Below, piece after piece: positions 7,706 through 17,643 of a stretch of DNA of 64,000 nucleotides (the stretch's first letter is position 1; each line of letters begins with the position of its first letter). The notes beneath the pieces were generated by a model. It was given only the letters and a program-made list of their open reading frames with translations. It ran no database searches and was not told the DNA's origin. This DNA comes from Aeromicrobium sp. IC_218 (GTDB lineage: Bacteria; Actinomycetota; Actinomycetes; Propionibacteriales; Nocardioidaceae). Made by a program: the position numbers and the translations under genes. The stretch spans positions 37,571 to 101,570 of the forward strand of contig NZ_SJXM01000012.1 in the NCBI RefSeq assembly GCF_004336805.1, written 5' to 3'.

Positions 7706-8884
7706 GTGACCGCCACCCTCGGAGCCCCGCCGCGCCGCCTGCCCCGGGAGGCGGACGTCGTCCAGCGCGGTCGCACCACGCTCGTCGTCCTGGTGGCGAT
7801 CGCCGGGGTCGTGGGCATCGCCGGCGGCATCTTCTTCGCGACCACCGCCGGCGACGTCGAGGGCGCGGGCCTCGCGCTGCTGTACGCGCTCATCCCGCTC
7901 CCGCTGCTGTGGTGGACGTTCTGGTGGCTCGACCGCTACGAGCCCGAGCCGCCGCGCTACAAGCTGGCCGCGTTCGTGTGGGGAGGCGTGGTGGCGGTGG
8001 TCATCGCCCTGGGCCTGCAGATCCTGGCCGAGCTGTGGTTCGACCTCACGCTCGAGCAGATGGCCACCTACTTGGCGCCGGTCACCGAGGAGCCGGCCAA
8101 GGCGCTGTTCCTGCTGCTCACCGTCCTGCGCTGGCGGCGCATCATCGACGGCGTCCTCGACGGCATCGTCGTCGCCGGCATCGTCGGCATCGGCTTCGCG
8201 TTCATGGAGAACATCGGCTACTACGCCGTCTCATACCTCGGTGAGGCCGACGCGATCGGGCCCACCGGGGCGAGCGGCGCCGCGGCCACGTTCTTCGTCC
8301 GCGGCGTCGTCAGCCCGTTCGCCCACCCGCTGTTCACCGCGTCCGTCGGAATCGGGCTGGGCCTGGCCGTCGGACGCCGCAGCACGGTGGCCAAGGTCGC
8401 GCTCGTCGCGGGCGGGCTGGCCGTCGCGATGCTGCTGCACGGCCTCTGGAACGGCAGTGCCTCGAGCGGGCGTCCGGAGCTGTTCGTGCTGACCTACCTG
8501 CTGCTCGGCGCGGTGCTCCTCGGCTACGGCGTCCTGGCCGTCGTCGCGCGCTTCCGCCAGGTGCGGACGCTGGAGCGCTCGCTGCACTACGTGGCGCTGC
8601 GCGGCTGGATCCACCCCGACGAGGTGCCGTACCTGTCGCGGTTCTCGTACCGCAAGGCCGCGCGGACGTACGCCGCCGCCCACTACGGTCCCGACACCGC
8701 CCGTGCCGTGCGCCGCTACCAGGAGCTCGCCACCGAGATGGCCTTCCTCCACGACGCCGTGATGACCGGCCGGCGCAAGCCGCACGGGGTCGAGCGCACC
8801 TTCGCCCTGCTGGACGCGATGCACGCCGTCCGGCCGTGGGTGCGGCTGCCCCCGCCGCTGCGCGTGCCGCGACACCTCTCCTGA
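7706..8884 (+). CDS. PrsW-family intramembrane metalloprotease
   Basis: 392 residues with about eight hydrophobic segments between 24 and 285, then a cytoplasmic C-terminal region. The family motifs are present: DRYEPEPP near the first helices, E128-E129-P-A-K (the catalytic glutamate pair), a GFAFMENIGYY segment, HPLFTA and HGLWNGS, which supply the histidine ligands. PrsW of Bacillus cleaves the anti-sigma factor RsiW; in actinobacteria the substrate is usually unknown, and no anti-sigma gene is nearby. GTG start, probably leaderless. Membrane location is certain, substrate unknown. Confidence 0.9.
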   Translation: MTATLGAPPRRLPREADVVQRGRTTLVVLVAIAGVVGIAGGIFFATTAGDVEGAGLALLYALIPLPLLWWTFWWLDRYEPEPPRYKLAAFVWGGVVAVVIALGLQILAELWFDLTLEQMATYLAPVTEEPAKALFLLLTVLRWRRIIDGVLDGIVVAGIVGIGFAFMENIGYYAVSYLGEADAIGPTGASGAAATFFVRGVVSPFAHPLFTASVGIGLGLAVGRRSTVAKVALVAGGLAVAMLLHGLWNGSASSGRPELFVLTYLLLGAVLLGYGVLAVVARFRQVRTLERSLHYVALRGWIHPDEVPYLSRFSYRKAARTYAAAHYGPDTARAVRRYQELATEMAFLHDAVMTGRRKPHGVERTFALLDAMHAVRPWVRLPPPLRVPRHLS

Positions 8885-8978
8885 CCCCCGGCCCGGCGCT
8901 GGGCGGCGCGGCGGCGGAGCGCGTCGTCCACTAGGGTTGAGCAGCAAAGTCCACGTCCGGGAGTCGAAAGAGGTGAAC

Positions 8979-10670
8979 GTGCCGAGCGATCACGCCTCGC
9001 CCGAGCTCCTGGGTGCGTTGAGCCGCCTGCACGGCGACGCCGCCGCGGCCACGTTCCCGTTCGAGGTCGAGGGCAGCGACGAGGTCCGCGAGAAGCGCAC
9101 CGCGCTGCTCGAGCAGCTGTCCGACTACATCCTGCCGCGCCTGGTCCAGCTCGAGGCGCCGCTGCTGGTCGTCGTCGGCGGCTCCACCGGCGCGGGCAAG
9201 TCGACCCTGGTCAGCTCGCTGGTGGGGGAGCGCGTCACCGAGTCCGGCGTCCTGCGCCCGACCACCCGCTCGCCCGTGCTCGTGCACCACCCCGACGAGG
9301 CCAAGTGGTTCGCGCCCGACCGCGTCCTGCCCGAGCTTCCGCGCACGACCGAGGTCGGCAACGCCACGTACGCCCTGCGCCTCGTCGCGTCCGACAAGAT
9401 GCCGCGCGGCCTGGCCATCCTGGACGCCCCCGACGTCGACTCGATCGACGCCGGCAACCGTGAGCTCGCCTCCCAGCTGCTCGCCGCCGCCGACCTGTGG
9501 CTGTTCGTCACCTCCGCCGCGCGCTACGCCGACCAGGTGCCGTGGGACTACCTGCGCGCCGCGGCCGAGCGCAGCGCCGCCGTCGCGGTCGTGCTCGACC
9601 GCACCCACCCGGACTCGATCAACGAGGTCCGCGGCCACCTGGCCCGCATGATGACCTCGCGCGGCCTGAGCGACTCCCCGCTGTTCACCATCGACGAGTC
9701 CCCGCTGGACGTCGACGGCCTGCTGCCGCGCGAGAAGGTCACCGGCATGCTCGGCTGGCTGCGCGACCTCGCGGACGACCCCGCGGCCCGCGCCGAGGTG
9801 GTCAGCCGCACCCTCGACGGTGCGGTGCGGCTCAACGTCTTCCGCGGCTTCGACCTGGTCGACGGCCTCGACGCGCAGGTCGCCGTCGGCCGCCGCCTGA
9901 CCGGCGCCGGCGAGCGCGCGTACGACGAGGCCGCCTGCAAGGTGGCCGACGCGGTCGCCGACGGCTCCCTGCTCGTCGGACCGCTGGGCGCGCGCTGGGA
10001 CGACTACGTGGGCTCCGGCGAGGTGCTGGCCTCGGTCGAGCAGCGTGTCGGACGCATCCGCGACCGCTTCATCGAGGGCGTCACCGGCAAGCGCACCCGC
10101 GCCGCCGAGGTCACCGAGGCCGTGGTCTCGGCCCTCACCGTCGTCCTCACCGGCGCGGTCGAGTCGGCCGCCCGCACGACCGCCGCCGCCTGGGACGCCG
10201 AGCCGGCCGGACGCGTCGTCGTCGAGGCCCACCGCGGCATCGACCGCGCCTCCCGCGAGGCCGCGCCCGCGGCCGAGCGGGCCGTGCGCGACTGGCAGCA
10301 GGTCGTCCTCGACACGGTCAAGACCGAGGGCGCCGACAAGCGCCTGAGCGCGAAGTTCCTGGCCTTCGGTGCCGACGGCGTCGCGCTGTCGGCGATGATC
10401 GTCGCCCTGGCCGGCCCGTCGGGCCGTGACCAGGTCGCCCGCCGCGTGCTCGACTCGATCCTGGGTCCGGAGCAGGCCGGACGCGTCGTCGAGCGCGCCC
10501 GCGCCGACCTCGACGCCCGGGTGCGCCGCTACGTCGACGCCGAGCGCGACCGCCAGCTCCGCGTCCTGCCGTCGGTGACCGAGCTGGAGGCCGTCCGCGC
10601 CCGCCTGTCCGAGTCCGCGCGCGGTGCCGAGCACGCCCGCCACCTCGACTTCCTCGGAGACGACGCATGA
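8979..10670 (+). CDS. Dynamin-like/YfjP-type GTPase, first of a pair
   Basis: 563 residues from the GTG at 8979, which has AAAGAGG 6 nt upstream. A TTG at 8937 in the same frame overlaps a TAGGGT -10 box and would precede the transcript start, so it is rejected. The P-loop is GGSTGAGKS, Switch I is the PTTRSP region, and the G3-like motif is DAPDVDS. A classical G4 N/TKxD is not obvious (VLDRTHPDS occupies that place). The helical C-terminal half resembles bacterial dynamin-like proteins. The stop overlaps the next GTPase start (ATGA), so the two probably form a membrane-associated heteromer, a common arrangement in actinobacteria. Confidence 0.8.
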   Translation: MPSDHASPELLGALSRLHGDAAAATFPFEVEGSDEVREKRTALLEQLSDYILPRLVQLEAPLLVVVGGSTGAGKSTLVSSLVGERVTESGVLRPTTRSPVLVHHPDEAKWFAPDRVLPELPRTTEVGNATYALRLVASDKMPRGLAILDAPDVDSIDAGNRELASQLLAAADLWLFVTSAARYADQVPWDYLRAAAERSAAVAVVLDRTHPDSINEVRGHLARMMTSRGLSDSPLFTIDESPLDVDGLLPREKVTGMLGWLRDLADDPAARAEVVSRTLDGAVRLNVFRGFDLVDGLDAQVAVGRRLTGAGERAYDEAACKVADAVADGSLLVGPLGARWDDYVGSGEVLASVEQRVGRIRDRFIEGVTGKRTRAAEVTEAVVSALTVVLTGAVESAARTTAAAWDAEPAGRVVVEAHRGIDRASREAAPAAERAVRDWQQVVLDTVKTEGADKRLSAKFLAFGADGVALSAMIVALAGPSGRDQVARRVLDSILGPEQAGRVVERARADLDARVRRYVDAERDRQLRVLPSVTELEAVRARLSESARGAEHARHLDFLGDDA

Positions 10671-12298
10671 CCGAGCCCGTCACGCCCGCCACCCCGGCCG
10701 AGACCGGGACCGAGACCACGGCCACCCCGGCCGTCGCGCCCGACGTGGCCGCCCGCCTGGACGCGCTGCAGCAGGCCGTCGACGCGTCGAAGGCGCACCT
10801 CGACGCCGAGGTGCTGCGCCCGGCCGCCGACGTCACCGGCCGTGGCGCGGAGCGGCTCAAGCTGTCCGGCGAGCACACGATCGTCGCCCTCGGCGGCGCG
10901 ACCGGCTCGGGCAAGTCGTCGCTGTTCAACGCGCTGGCCGACCTCGAGATCGCCGGCACCGGCGTCCGGCGCCCCACCACGACGTGGGCCCTGGCCTGCG
11001 CCTGGGGCCCGGACGGCGCGACCGAGCTGCTCGAGTGGATGGGCATCCCGGCTCGCCACCAGGTCTCGCGCCAGAGCATGCTCGACCGCTCCAGCGACGA
11101 CACCCGCCTGGACGGCCTCGTGCTGCTCGACCTGCCCGACCACGACTCCACCGAGGTCTCGCACCACTTGGAGATGGAGCGCCTGCTGCCCTACTCCGAC
11201 ACCCTGGTGTGGGTGCTGGACCCGCAGAAGTACGCCGACGCGGCCATCCACGACCGGTACATCCGGCCCATGGCCGCGTACGCGGACGTCACCATCGTCG
11301 TGCTGAACCAGATCGACCGGATCCCGTTCGACCAGCGTGAGAACGCCCTCGCCGACCTGCGCCGCATCCTCACCGAGGAGGGCCTGCCGGACGTCACCGT
11401 CATCGGCGTCTCCGCGGCCCGCGGCGACGGCGTCGACGAGCTCAAGCGCGAGCTGGCCCGCCGCATCCGGGCCAAGCAGGCCTCCCGCGAGCGGCTCGGC
11501 ACCGAGCTCACCGCGATCGCCTCGACCATCGCCGACACCGTCGGCACCGCCGAGGTGCCGGGCATCGGCGAGGCCGACGTCCGTGGCCTCGAGGACGGCC
11601 TGGCCGGTGCGGCCGGCGTCCCCGACGTCGTCGACTCGATCGGCTCCGTCTCGCGCCGCCGCGCCGTGCGCACCACGACCTGGCCGGTCGCGCGCCTGTT
11701 CACCCGCAAGGACCGCTCGGGCGAGGTGACCGCCGACGAGTCGCTGACCGTCACGTCGCTGCGCCGCGCGCAGGGCGTCGGCGTCGGGGGCGTGCAGCCC
11801 GCCGCCGCCGAGCAGGCCGTCCGCGACTTCGCCGACAAGGCGGCCGTCGGCATGAGCCGTCCGTGGGCCACCGCCGTCCGTGACACCGCCGACGCGCGCC
11901 AGCGCGAGGTCGTCGATACCCTCGATGAGCGTCTCGCCGGCGCCGACCTGGGGCTCGACCGCACGCCGGCCGGCTGGTACCTGCTCGCCGCGCTGCAGTG
12001 GCTGCTGCTGCTCGCCGGCATCGGCGGCGTGGCCTGGCTGGTCTCCATGGCGTTCGGCCAGGAGTGGAACCCGCTCGCGGTCGTCCTCGCCGTCGCCGGC
12101 CTGCTCGGCGGCACCGTGCTCGCCCTGGTCACCCGGCCGTTCGTGCTGGCCTCGGCCCGCAAGCGCGCGGCCCGGGCCGAGGACGTGCTCCGCGACGTCG
12201 TCCGCGACGTGGCCGGCGAGCGCGTCGTCGAGCCGCTCGAGGGCGTCGTCGCCGACTACCGGCGCGCCCGCGAGGGCCTGCTCGTCGCCCGCGGCTGA
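10667..12298 (+). CDS. Dynamin-like/YfjP-type GTPase with membrane hairpin, second of a pair
   Basis: 543 residues. The P-loop GGATGSGKSS, Switch I PTTTWAL, G3 DLPDHDS and G4 NQID are all present. Two adjacent membrane helices lie near 425-480 (WYLLAALQWLLLL and LAVVLAVAGLLGG), followed by a helical tail. It is thus a membrane-inserted GTPase while its partner upstream is soluble. By analogy with bacterial dynamins it may act in membrane remodelling or stress response, but function is not shown by sequence. It is translationally coupled to the preceding gene. Confidence 0.8.
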   Translation: MTEPVTPATPAETGTETTATPAVAPDVAARLDALQQAVDASKAHLDAEVLRPAADVTGRGAERLKLSGEHTIVALGGATGSGKSSLFNALADLEIAGTGVRRPTTTWALACAWGPDGATELLEWMGIPARHQVSRQSMLDRSSDDTRLDGLVLLDLPDHDSTEVSHHLEMERLLPYSDTLVWVLDPQKYADAAIHDRYIRPMAAYADVTIVVLNQIDRIPFDQRENALADLRRILTEEGLPDVTVIGVSAARGDGVDELKRELARRIRAKQASRERLGTELTAIASTIADTVGTAEVPGIGEADVRGLEDGLAGAAGVPDVVDSIGSVSRRRAVRTTTWPVARLFTRKDRSGEVTADESLTVTSLRRAQGVGVGGVQPAAAEQAVRDFADKAAVGMSRPWATAVRDTADARQREVVDTLDERLAGADLGLDRTPAGWYLLAALQWLLLLAGIGGVAWLVSMAFGQEWNPLAVVLAVAGLLGGTVLALVTRPFVLASARKRAARAEDVLRDVVRDVAGERVVEPLEGVVADYRRAREGLLVARG

Positions 12299-12323
12299 CG
12301 CACGGGGCGCGCCCCCTCGTGCG
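12299..12323 (+). terminator. Hairpin after GTPase operon
   Basis: CGCACGGGG and CCCC-CTCGTGCG fold into an imperfect hairpin around CGCG, directly after the stop codon and before the ettA promoter. Confidence 0.45.
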
Positions 12324-12328
12324 CTCGG

Positions 12329-12334
12329 TAGGCT
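12329..12334 (+). promoter_or_regulatory. -10 box of ettA promoter
   Basis: TAGGCT, 9 nt before the ettA ATG; little or no leader. Confidence 0.4.
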
Positions 12335-12343
12335 GGTCGCACC

Positions 12344-14026
<1,683 letters not shown>

Positions 14027-14032
14027 CGCCCC

Positions 14033-14076
14033 ACGCACGACGGCCCCGGACCACCTGGTCCGGGGCCGTCGTGCGT
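14033..14076. terminator. Strong bidirectional terminator between ettA and VOC gene
   Basis: A perfect 20-bp inverted repeat with a 4-nt loop (ACCT), lying between two convergent genes. Confidence 0.8.
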
Positions 14077-14090
14077 GTCGGCGCGGACGC

Positions 14091-14471
14091 TCAGCCGGTG
14101 GCGGCGCGCTCGGCGGCGCTGCGCAGGACGCAGAACTCGTTGCCCTCGGGGTCGGCCAGCACGACCCAGCCGGTGCCGTCGGGCTCGCGCCGGTCGGCCA
14201 AGACGGTGGCGCCGATCGCGAGCAGGCGCTCGACCTCGGCGTCGCGGGTCGAGTCGGGCTGCAGGCACAGGTGCACGCGGTTCTTGACCGTCTTGGGCTC
14301 GGGCACCTGGTTGAAGTGAAGTACCGGCCCGCCGGGGACGAGCACCTGCGTCTCCTCCACGCCGGGACCGTCCTCGGCGTGCTGAGGGTGCCCGGTCACC
14401 TGGCACCAGAACTCGGCGAGCGCGAAGGCGTCCGTGCAGTCGATCGCGACGTTCTGCACCACCGAGACCAT
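14091..14471 (-). CDS. VOC-superfamily (glyoxalase/bleomycin-resistance fold) protein
   Basis: 126 residues from the ATG at 14471. It has two beta-alpha-beta-beta-beta modules typical of the vicinal oxygen chelate fold; DCTDAFALAEFWCQVTG opens the first and DPEGNEFCVL closes the second. This Glyoxalase-like (DUF4171/PhnB-like) group is abundant in actinomycetes and mostly uncharacterised. A longer frame without a stop extends upstream through the MarR gene but is not used, because the MarR gene occupies it. It lies 8 nt after the MarR gene and is probably cotranscribed with it. Substrate unknown. Confidence 0.8.
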   Translation of the reverse strand: MVSVVQNVAIDCTDAFALAEFWCQVTGHPQHAEDGPGVEETQVLVPGGPVLHFNQVPEPKTVKNRVHLCLQPDSTRDAEVERLLAIGATVLADRREPDGTGWVVLADPEGNEFCVLRSAAERAATG

Positions 14472-14479
14472 CGCGGGTC

Positions 14480-15013
14480 CTAGGCGGTGGTGGGGGAGGC
14501 CAGGGAGTCGGCGGGGTTGGACGGCGCGCCGTAGCAGCGGTCGCCCTCGGCCAGCCGGGTCACCACGGCCTGCATGACGTTGCCCATCGTCTCCAGGTCG
14601 GCGTCGGGCACCTGAGAGACGAGGTAGTCGTGCACGCCCGTGACGTGGGTGTGCGCCGCCTGCTCGAGGGTGCGCATGCCGTGGTCGGTGAGGAAGGCGA
14701 AGACGCCGCGGCCGTCGTCGCCGCACTGCCCGCGCCGGACGATGCCGGCCTTCTCCAGGCGGGAGACGGTGTGGGTCACGCGGCTGCGCGAGTGGGACAG
14801 GGCGTCGGCCAGCTCCGACATGCGCACGGAGTGCTCGGGCGACTCCGAGAGGCGCACGAGGATCTCGTACTCGGCGAGCGAGAGGCCGTGGGCCTGGCGC
14901 AGGTCGCGGTCGAGCCGGTCGAACAGCACCGTCGTGCCGCCCAGGAGCAGGCGCCAGGAGCGCTGCTGGGCGGGGTCGAGCCAAGGAGTGGCGTCGGGGG
15001 ACGTGCTGGTCAT
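14480..15013 (-). CDS. MarR-family transcriptional regulator
   Basis: 177 residues. The central winged helix has LAEYEILVRLSES, MSELADALSHSRSRVTHTVSRLEKAGIV as recognition helix region, and the wing RRGQCGDDGRGV. Such proteins bind short palindromes as dimers and release on binding small phenolic or oxidised ligands. It is divergent from a YceI gene with a perfect 8+8 palindrome between them, so it probably controls both itself and YceI. Confidence 0.9.
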   Translation of the reverse strand: MTSTSPDATPWLDPAQQRSWRLLLGGTTVLFDRLDRDLRQAHGLSLAEYEILVRLSESPEHSVRMSELADALSHSRSRVTHTVSRLEKAGIVRRGQCGDDGRGVFAFLTDHGMRTLEQAAHTHVTGVHDYLVSQVPDADLETMGNVMQAVVTRLAEGDRCYGAPSNPADSLASPTTA

Positions 15014-15039
15014 GGGCTGATCCTACTCCGAGGAAGGGG

Positions 15040-15059
15040 GTTGTTGACTGTTCAACAAC
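15040..15059. promoter_or_regulatory. Palindromic operator, probably for the MarR regulator
   Basis: GTTGTTGA-CTGT-TCAACAAC, a perfect 8+8 inverted repeat in the divergent MarR/YceI promoter region. A second, weaker inverted repeat AGTTG-N6-CAACT follows at 15080-15095, close to the YceI ribosome site. TTGAC of a possible -35 overlaps the palindrome, which would allow simple repression. Confidence 0.65.
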
Positions 15060-15125
15060 ATGGTACGTTCTTCCCAGGCAGTTGAAAAGGCAACTACCGA
15101 ACAGACTTGAACGAGGAGAATCACC

Positions 15126-15671
15126 ATGGTCACCACCGGCACCTGGCACCTGGACCCGACCCACACCGAGATCGGCTTCCAGGTCCGTCACCTCATGAGC
15201 AAGGTCCGCGGCAAGTTCGAGAGCTTCGAGGGCACGATCGTCACCGCCGACGACGTCACCGCCTCCAGCCTGAACGTCTCGGTCGACCTGACCTCGATCA
15301 ACACCGGCACCGCCGACCGCGACCAGCACCTGCGCTCGGCCGACTTCTTCGAGGTCGAGAAGTACCCGGCGATGACGTTCACGAGCACCGGCATCAAGCA
15401 GGTCTCGGACGAGGAGTTCGTCGTCACCGGCGACCTGACCATCAAGGGCGTCACCAAGCCGGTCGAGCTCGAGGTCGAGTTCCTGGGCGAGGGCGGCGAC
15501 CCGTGGGGCGGCACCCGCGCCGGCGTCGAGGCCAAGGGCCAGATCAGCCGCAAGGAGTTCGGCATCGACTTCAACATCCCCGTCGCCGGCGCCGACAAGG
15601 CGATGATCGGCGACACGATCAAGCTGCAGATCGTCGCGGAGGCCGTCCTCGAGGCCCCCGTCGAGGCCTGA
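15126..15671 (+). CDS. YceI-family lipid-binding (lipocalin-like) protein
   Basis: 181 residues, one YceI domain. The start is TWHLDPTHTEIGFQVRH, typical of the family. YceI proteins form a long hydrophobic-pocket beta barrel that binds polyisoprenoids and related lipids. No signal peptide is present, so this copy is likely cytoplasmic, as is common in actinobacteria. ATG with a GAGGAG ribosome site. It is controlled from the MarR-type palindrome upstream, consistent with induction by membrane or oxidative stress in related systems. Confidence 0.9.
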   Translation: MVTTGTWHLDPTHTEIGFQVRHLMSKVRGKFESFEGTIVTADDVTASSLNVSVDLTSINTGTADRDQHLRSADFFEVEKYPAMTFTSTGIKQVSDEEFVVTGDLTIKGVTKPVELEVEFLGEGGDPWGGTRAGVEAKGQISRKEFGIDFNIPVAGADKAMIGDTIKLQIVAEAVLEAPVEA

Positions 15672-15710
15672 TCCTCACGAACCTGCGGACCTCAGCAACC
15701 CGCACACGCG

Positions 15711-15746
15711 CGACGCCCGGTCCCACCTCGGTGGGGCCGGGCGTCG
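15711..15746. terminator. Terminator between YceI and TetR genes
   Basis: CGACGCCCGG and CCGGGCGTCG pair over an inner TCCCACC/GGTGGGG stem. It serves two convergent genes. Confidence 0.7.
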
Positions 15747-15762
15747 TCGTGCGTGGACGGCC

Positions 15763-16338
15763 TCAGCCGTGGGTGACCATGCGGACGGCCAGGGACGCGT
15801 GCAGCGTGGCCATCGACTCCGGGGTCCGCGAGCCGGCGTCGGGGGAGTACCAGCGCACGAGGTCGACGCCGAGCGAGAGCAGCGCCCGGGCCGTGCCGCC
15901 GAGGTCGTCCACGTCGAACGCGCCCGCCGCGACGCCGTCGGCGAGGACGTCGCGGACGACGCGCTCGATCCGCCGGCGGTAGTCGCCGATCTCGGTGCGG
16001 TGCTCGGGGGAGAGGGCGTTGAACTCGTACTGCACGATGCGCCCGACGCGGCTGTTGCGCGCGTGCCAGAGGCTGAAGTCGTAGATCAGGCCGCGCAGCC
16101 GCTCGACCGGCTCGCCGGTGCGCGCCGCGGACTTCTCGACCAGGTCGAGCGTCTCCTGGTGGCCGGACAGGCTCACCTGGAAGAACAGGCTCTCCTTGGA
16201 GTCGTGGTGGACGTACACCGCCGCCGGGCTCATGCCGGCGCGCGACGCGATGTCGCGCGTCGTGGTCGCCGCGAAGCCCTTCTCGGCGAAGGCCTCGACG
16301 GCGGCGCTGATCAGCCGCTCGCGGGCGGTGGTCGTCAT
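15763..16338 (-). CDS. TetR-family regulator of fatty acid oxidation genes (inferred)
   Basis: 191 residues from the ATG at 16338, with GAGGAGG upstream. The N-terminal HTH reads AAVEAFAEKGFAATTTRDIASRAGMSPAAVYVHH, and the ligand domain has a TetR_C-like helical composition. It is divergent from an acyl-CoA dehydrogenase operon with a 16-bp palindrome between them. The same palindrome occurs upstream of another lipid operon at 33382. Acyl-CoA derepression is the usual logic for this arrangement; the ligand is inferred, not seen. Confidence 0.85.
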   Translation of the reverse strand: MTTTARERLISAAVEAFAEKGFAATTTRDIASRAGMSPAAVYVHHDSKESLFFQVSLSGHQETLDLVEKSAARTGEPVERLRGLIYDFSLWHARNSRVGRIVQYEFNALSPEHRTEIGDYRRRIERVVRDVLADGVAAGAFDVDDLGGTARALLSLGVDLVRWYSPDAGSRTPESMATLHASLAVRMVTHG

Positions 16339-16382
16339 GGAGCCTCCTCGGTCGGTAGACAGCATGGCGCACGTCTGGCACG

Positions 16383-16398
16383 CTAAGCAAGCGCTTAG
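16383..16398. promoter_or_regulatory. TetR operator upstream of acyl-CoA dehydrogenase operon
   Basis: CTAAGCAAGCGCTTAG, within the interrupted palindrome GCTAAG-N6-CTTAGC, in the 99-bp divergent region. The exact reverse complement recurs at 33382-33397. Confidence 0.75.
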
Positions 16399-16437
16399 CA
16401 ACCTGGAGCGCCGCACCGCCGAGCCACGAGGAAGACC

Positions 16438-17583
16438 ATGCAGCGAACCATCTTCGACGCCGACCACGAGTCCTTCCGCGACACCTGCGCGGCCTTCCTG
16501 GCCAAGCAGGTCGAGCCGAACCTCGAGCAGTACATCCAGGACAAGGCGATCAGCCGGGACTTCTGGCGCGCGGCCGGCGAGCAGGGCCTGCTCGGCCTGG
16601 AGATCCCCGACGAGGTCGGTGGCTCCGAGGCCGGCGACTTCCGGTTCAACGCGGTCTTCGCCGAGGAGCTGAGCAAGGTCAGCGCCGCGCTGGCGTCGTG
16701 CGTCGGCATCCACTCCGACATCGTCGCGCCCTACATCGTCGACCTGGGCACGCCGGAGCAGAAGGAGCGCTGGCTCCCCGGCATGGCGTCCGGCGAGATC
16801 CTGGCCGCGATCGGCATGACCGAGCCGGGCGGCGGCTCGGACCTGGCCGCGCTGCGCACCACCGCCGTCCGCGACGGCGACGAGTGGGTGATCAACGGCT
16901 CCAAGACGTTCATCACTAACGGCTACAGCGGCGACCTCATCGTCACCGCGGTGCGCACCTCGCCGGAGAAGGGCGCCAAGGGCATCACGCTGTTCGGCAT
17001 CGAGGCGACCGACCCCGGGTTCAGCCGCGGCCGCAAGCTCGACAAGGTCGGGCAGCCCGAGTCCGACACCGCCGAGCTGTTCTTCGAGGACGTCCGCCTG
17101 GGCGACGACCGGGTCATCGGCGAGGTCGACCGCGGCTTCATCTACATGATGGAGCGGCTCCCGCAGGAGCGGCTGACCTGCGCGGTGTCCAACATCGCGC
17201 ACGCCAAGCAGATCCTGGTCGAGACCATCCAGTACGCGAAGGACCGGCACGCGTTCAAGCAGCCGATCGGCTCCTTCCAGCACAACAAGTTCCTGCTCGC
17301 CCACCTGGTGACCAAGATCGAGGCCGCCGAGGCCTTCGTCGACGCCGCGGTGCTGGCGCACAGCAAGGGCGAGCTGACCGCGATCGACGCCGCCAAGGCC
17401 AAGTACTGGTCCTCGGAGGTCCAGAACGAGGTGCTCGACGACTGCGTCCAGCTGCACGGCGGCTACGGCTTCATGAACGAGTACCGCGTCGCCCGCGCCT
17501 GGCGGGACGCCCGCGTGAGCCGCATCTGGGCCGGCTCGAACGAGATCATGAAGGAGCTCATCGGCCGCGACCTCGGCCTCTGA
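16438..17583 (+). CDS. Acyl-CoA dehydrogenase (FadE type)
   Basis: 381 residues, the standard three-domain ACAD length. FAD-contact motifs are AIGMTEPGGGSDLA and the C-terminal LHGGYGFMNEY...IWAGSNEIMKELI. The Y-E-G-T position used as catalytic base in MCAD reads WAGS here, while E234 in the helix-G segment PQERLT matches the base position of long-chain and isovaleryl-CoA dehydrogenases. It introduces the alpha-beta double bond in acyl-CoA. First gene of an operon with a thiolase (60 bp downstream) and an SDR, under the adjacent TetR operator. Confidence 0.92.
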   Translation: MQRTIFDADHESFRDTCAAFLAKQVEPNLEQYIQDKAISRDFWRAAGEQGLLGLEIPDEVGGSEAGDFRFNAVFAEELSKVSAALASCVGIHSDIVAPYIVDLGTPEQKERWLPGMASGEILAAIGMTEPGGGSDLAALRTTAVRDGDEWVINGSKTFITNGYSGDLIVTAVRTSPEKGAKGITLFGIEATDPGFSRGRKLDKVGQPESDTAELFFEDVRLGDDRVIGEVDRGFIYMMERLPQERLTCAVSNIAHAKQILVETIQYAKDRHAFKQPIGSFQHNKFLLAHLVTKIEAAEAFVDAAVLAHSKGELTAIDAAKAKYWSSEVQNEVLDDCVQLHGGYGFMNEYRVARAWRDARVSRIWAGSNEIMKELIGRDLGL

Positions 17584-17643
17584 CGCACGTCCCCCGGCCA
17601 CGGACGGCCAGCCCGCACCCCTCCCACACCGAAGGCAGGAACC

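Noticed and set aside
8937..8978. TTG start at 8937 for the first GTPase
   Set aside because: It overlaps the TAGGGT -10 box at 8932-8937, so it would lie upstream of the transcript start; the GTG at 8979 has a proper ribosome site.
14091..15329. 412-codon version of the VOC gene starting inside the YceI gene
   Set aside because: The extra N-terminus overlaps the complete MarR gene and part of the divergent YceI gene; the domain starts at the ATG at 14471.
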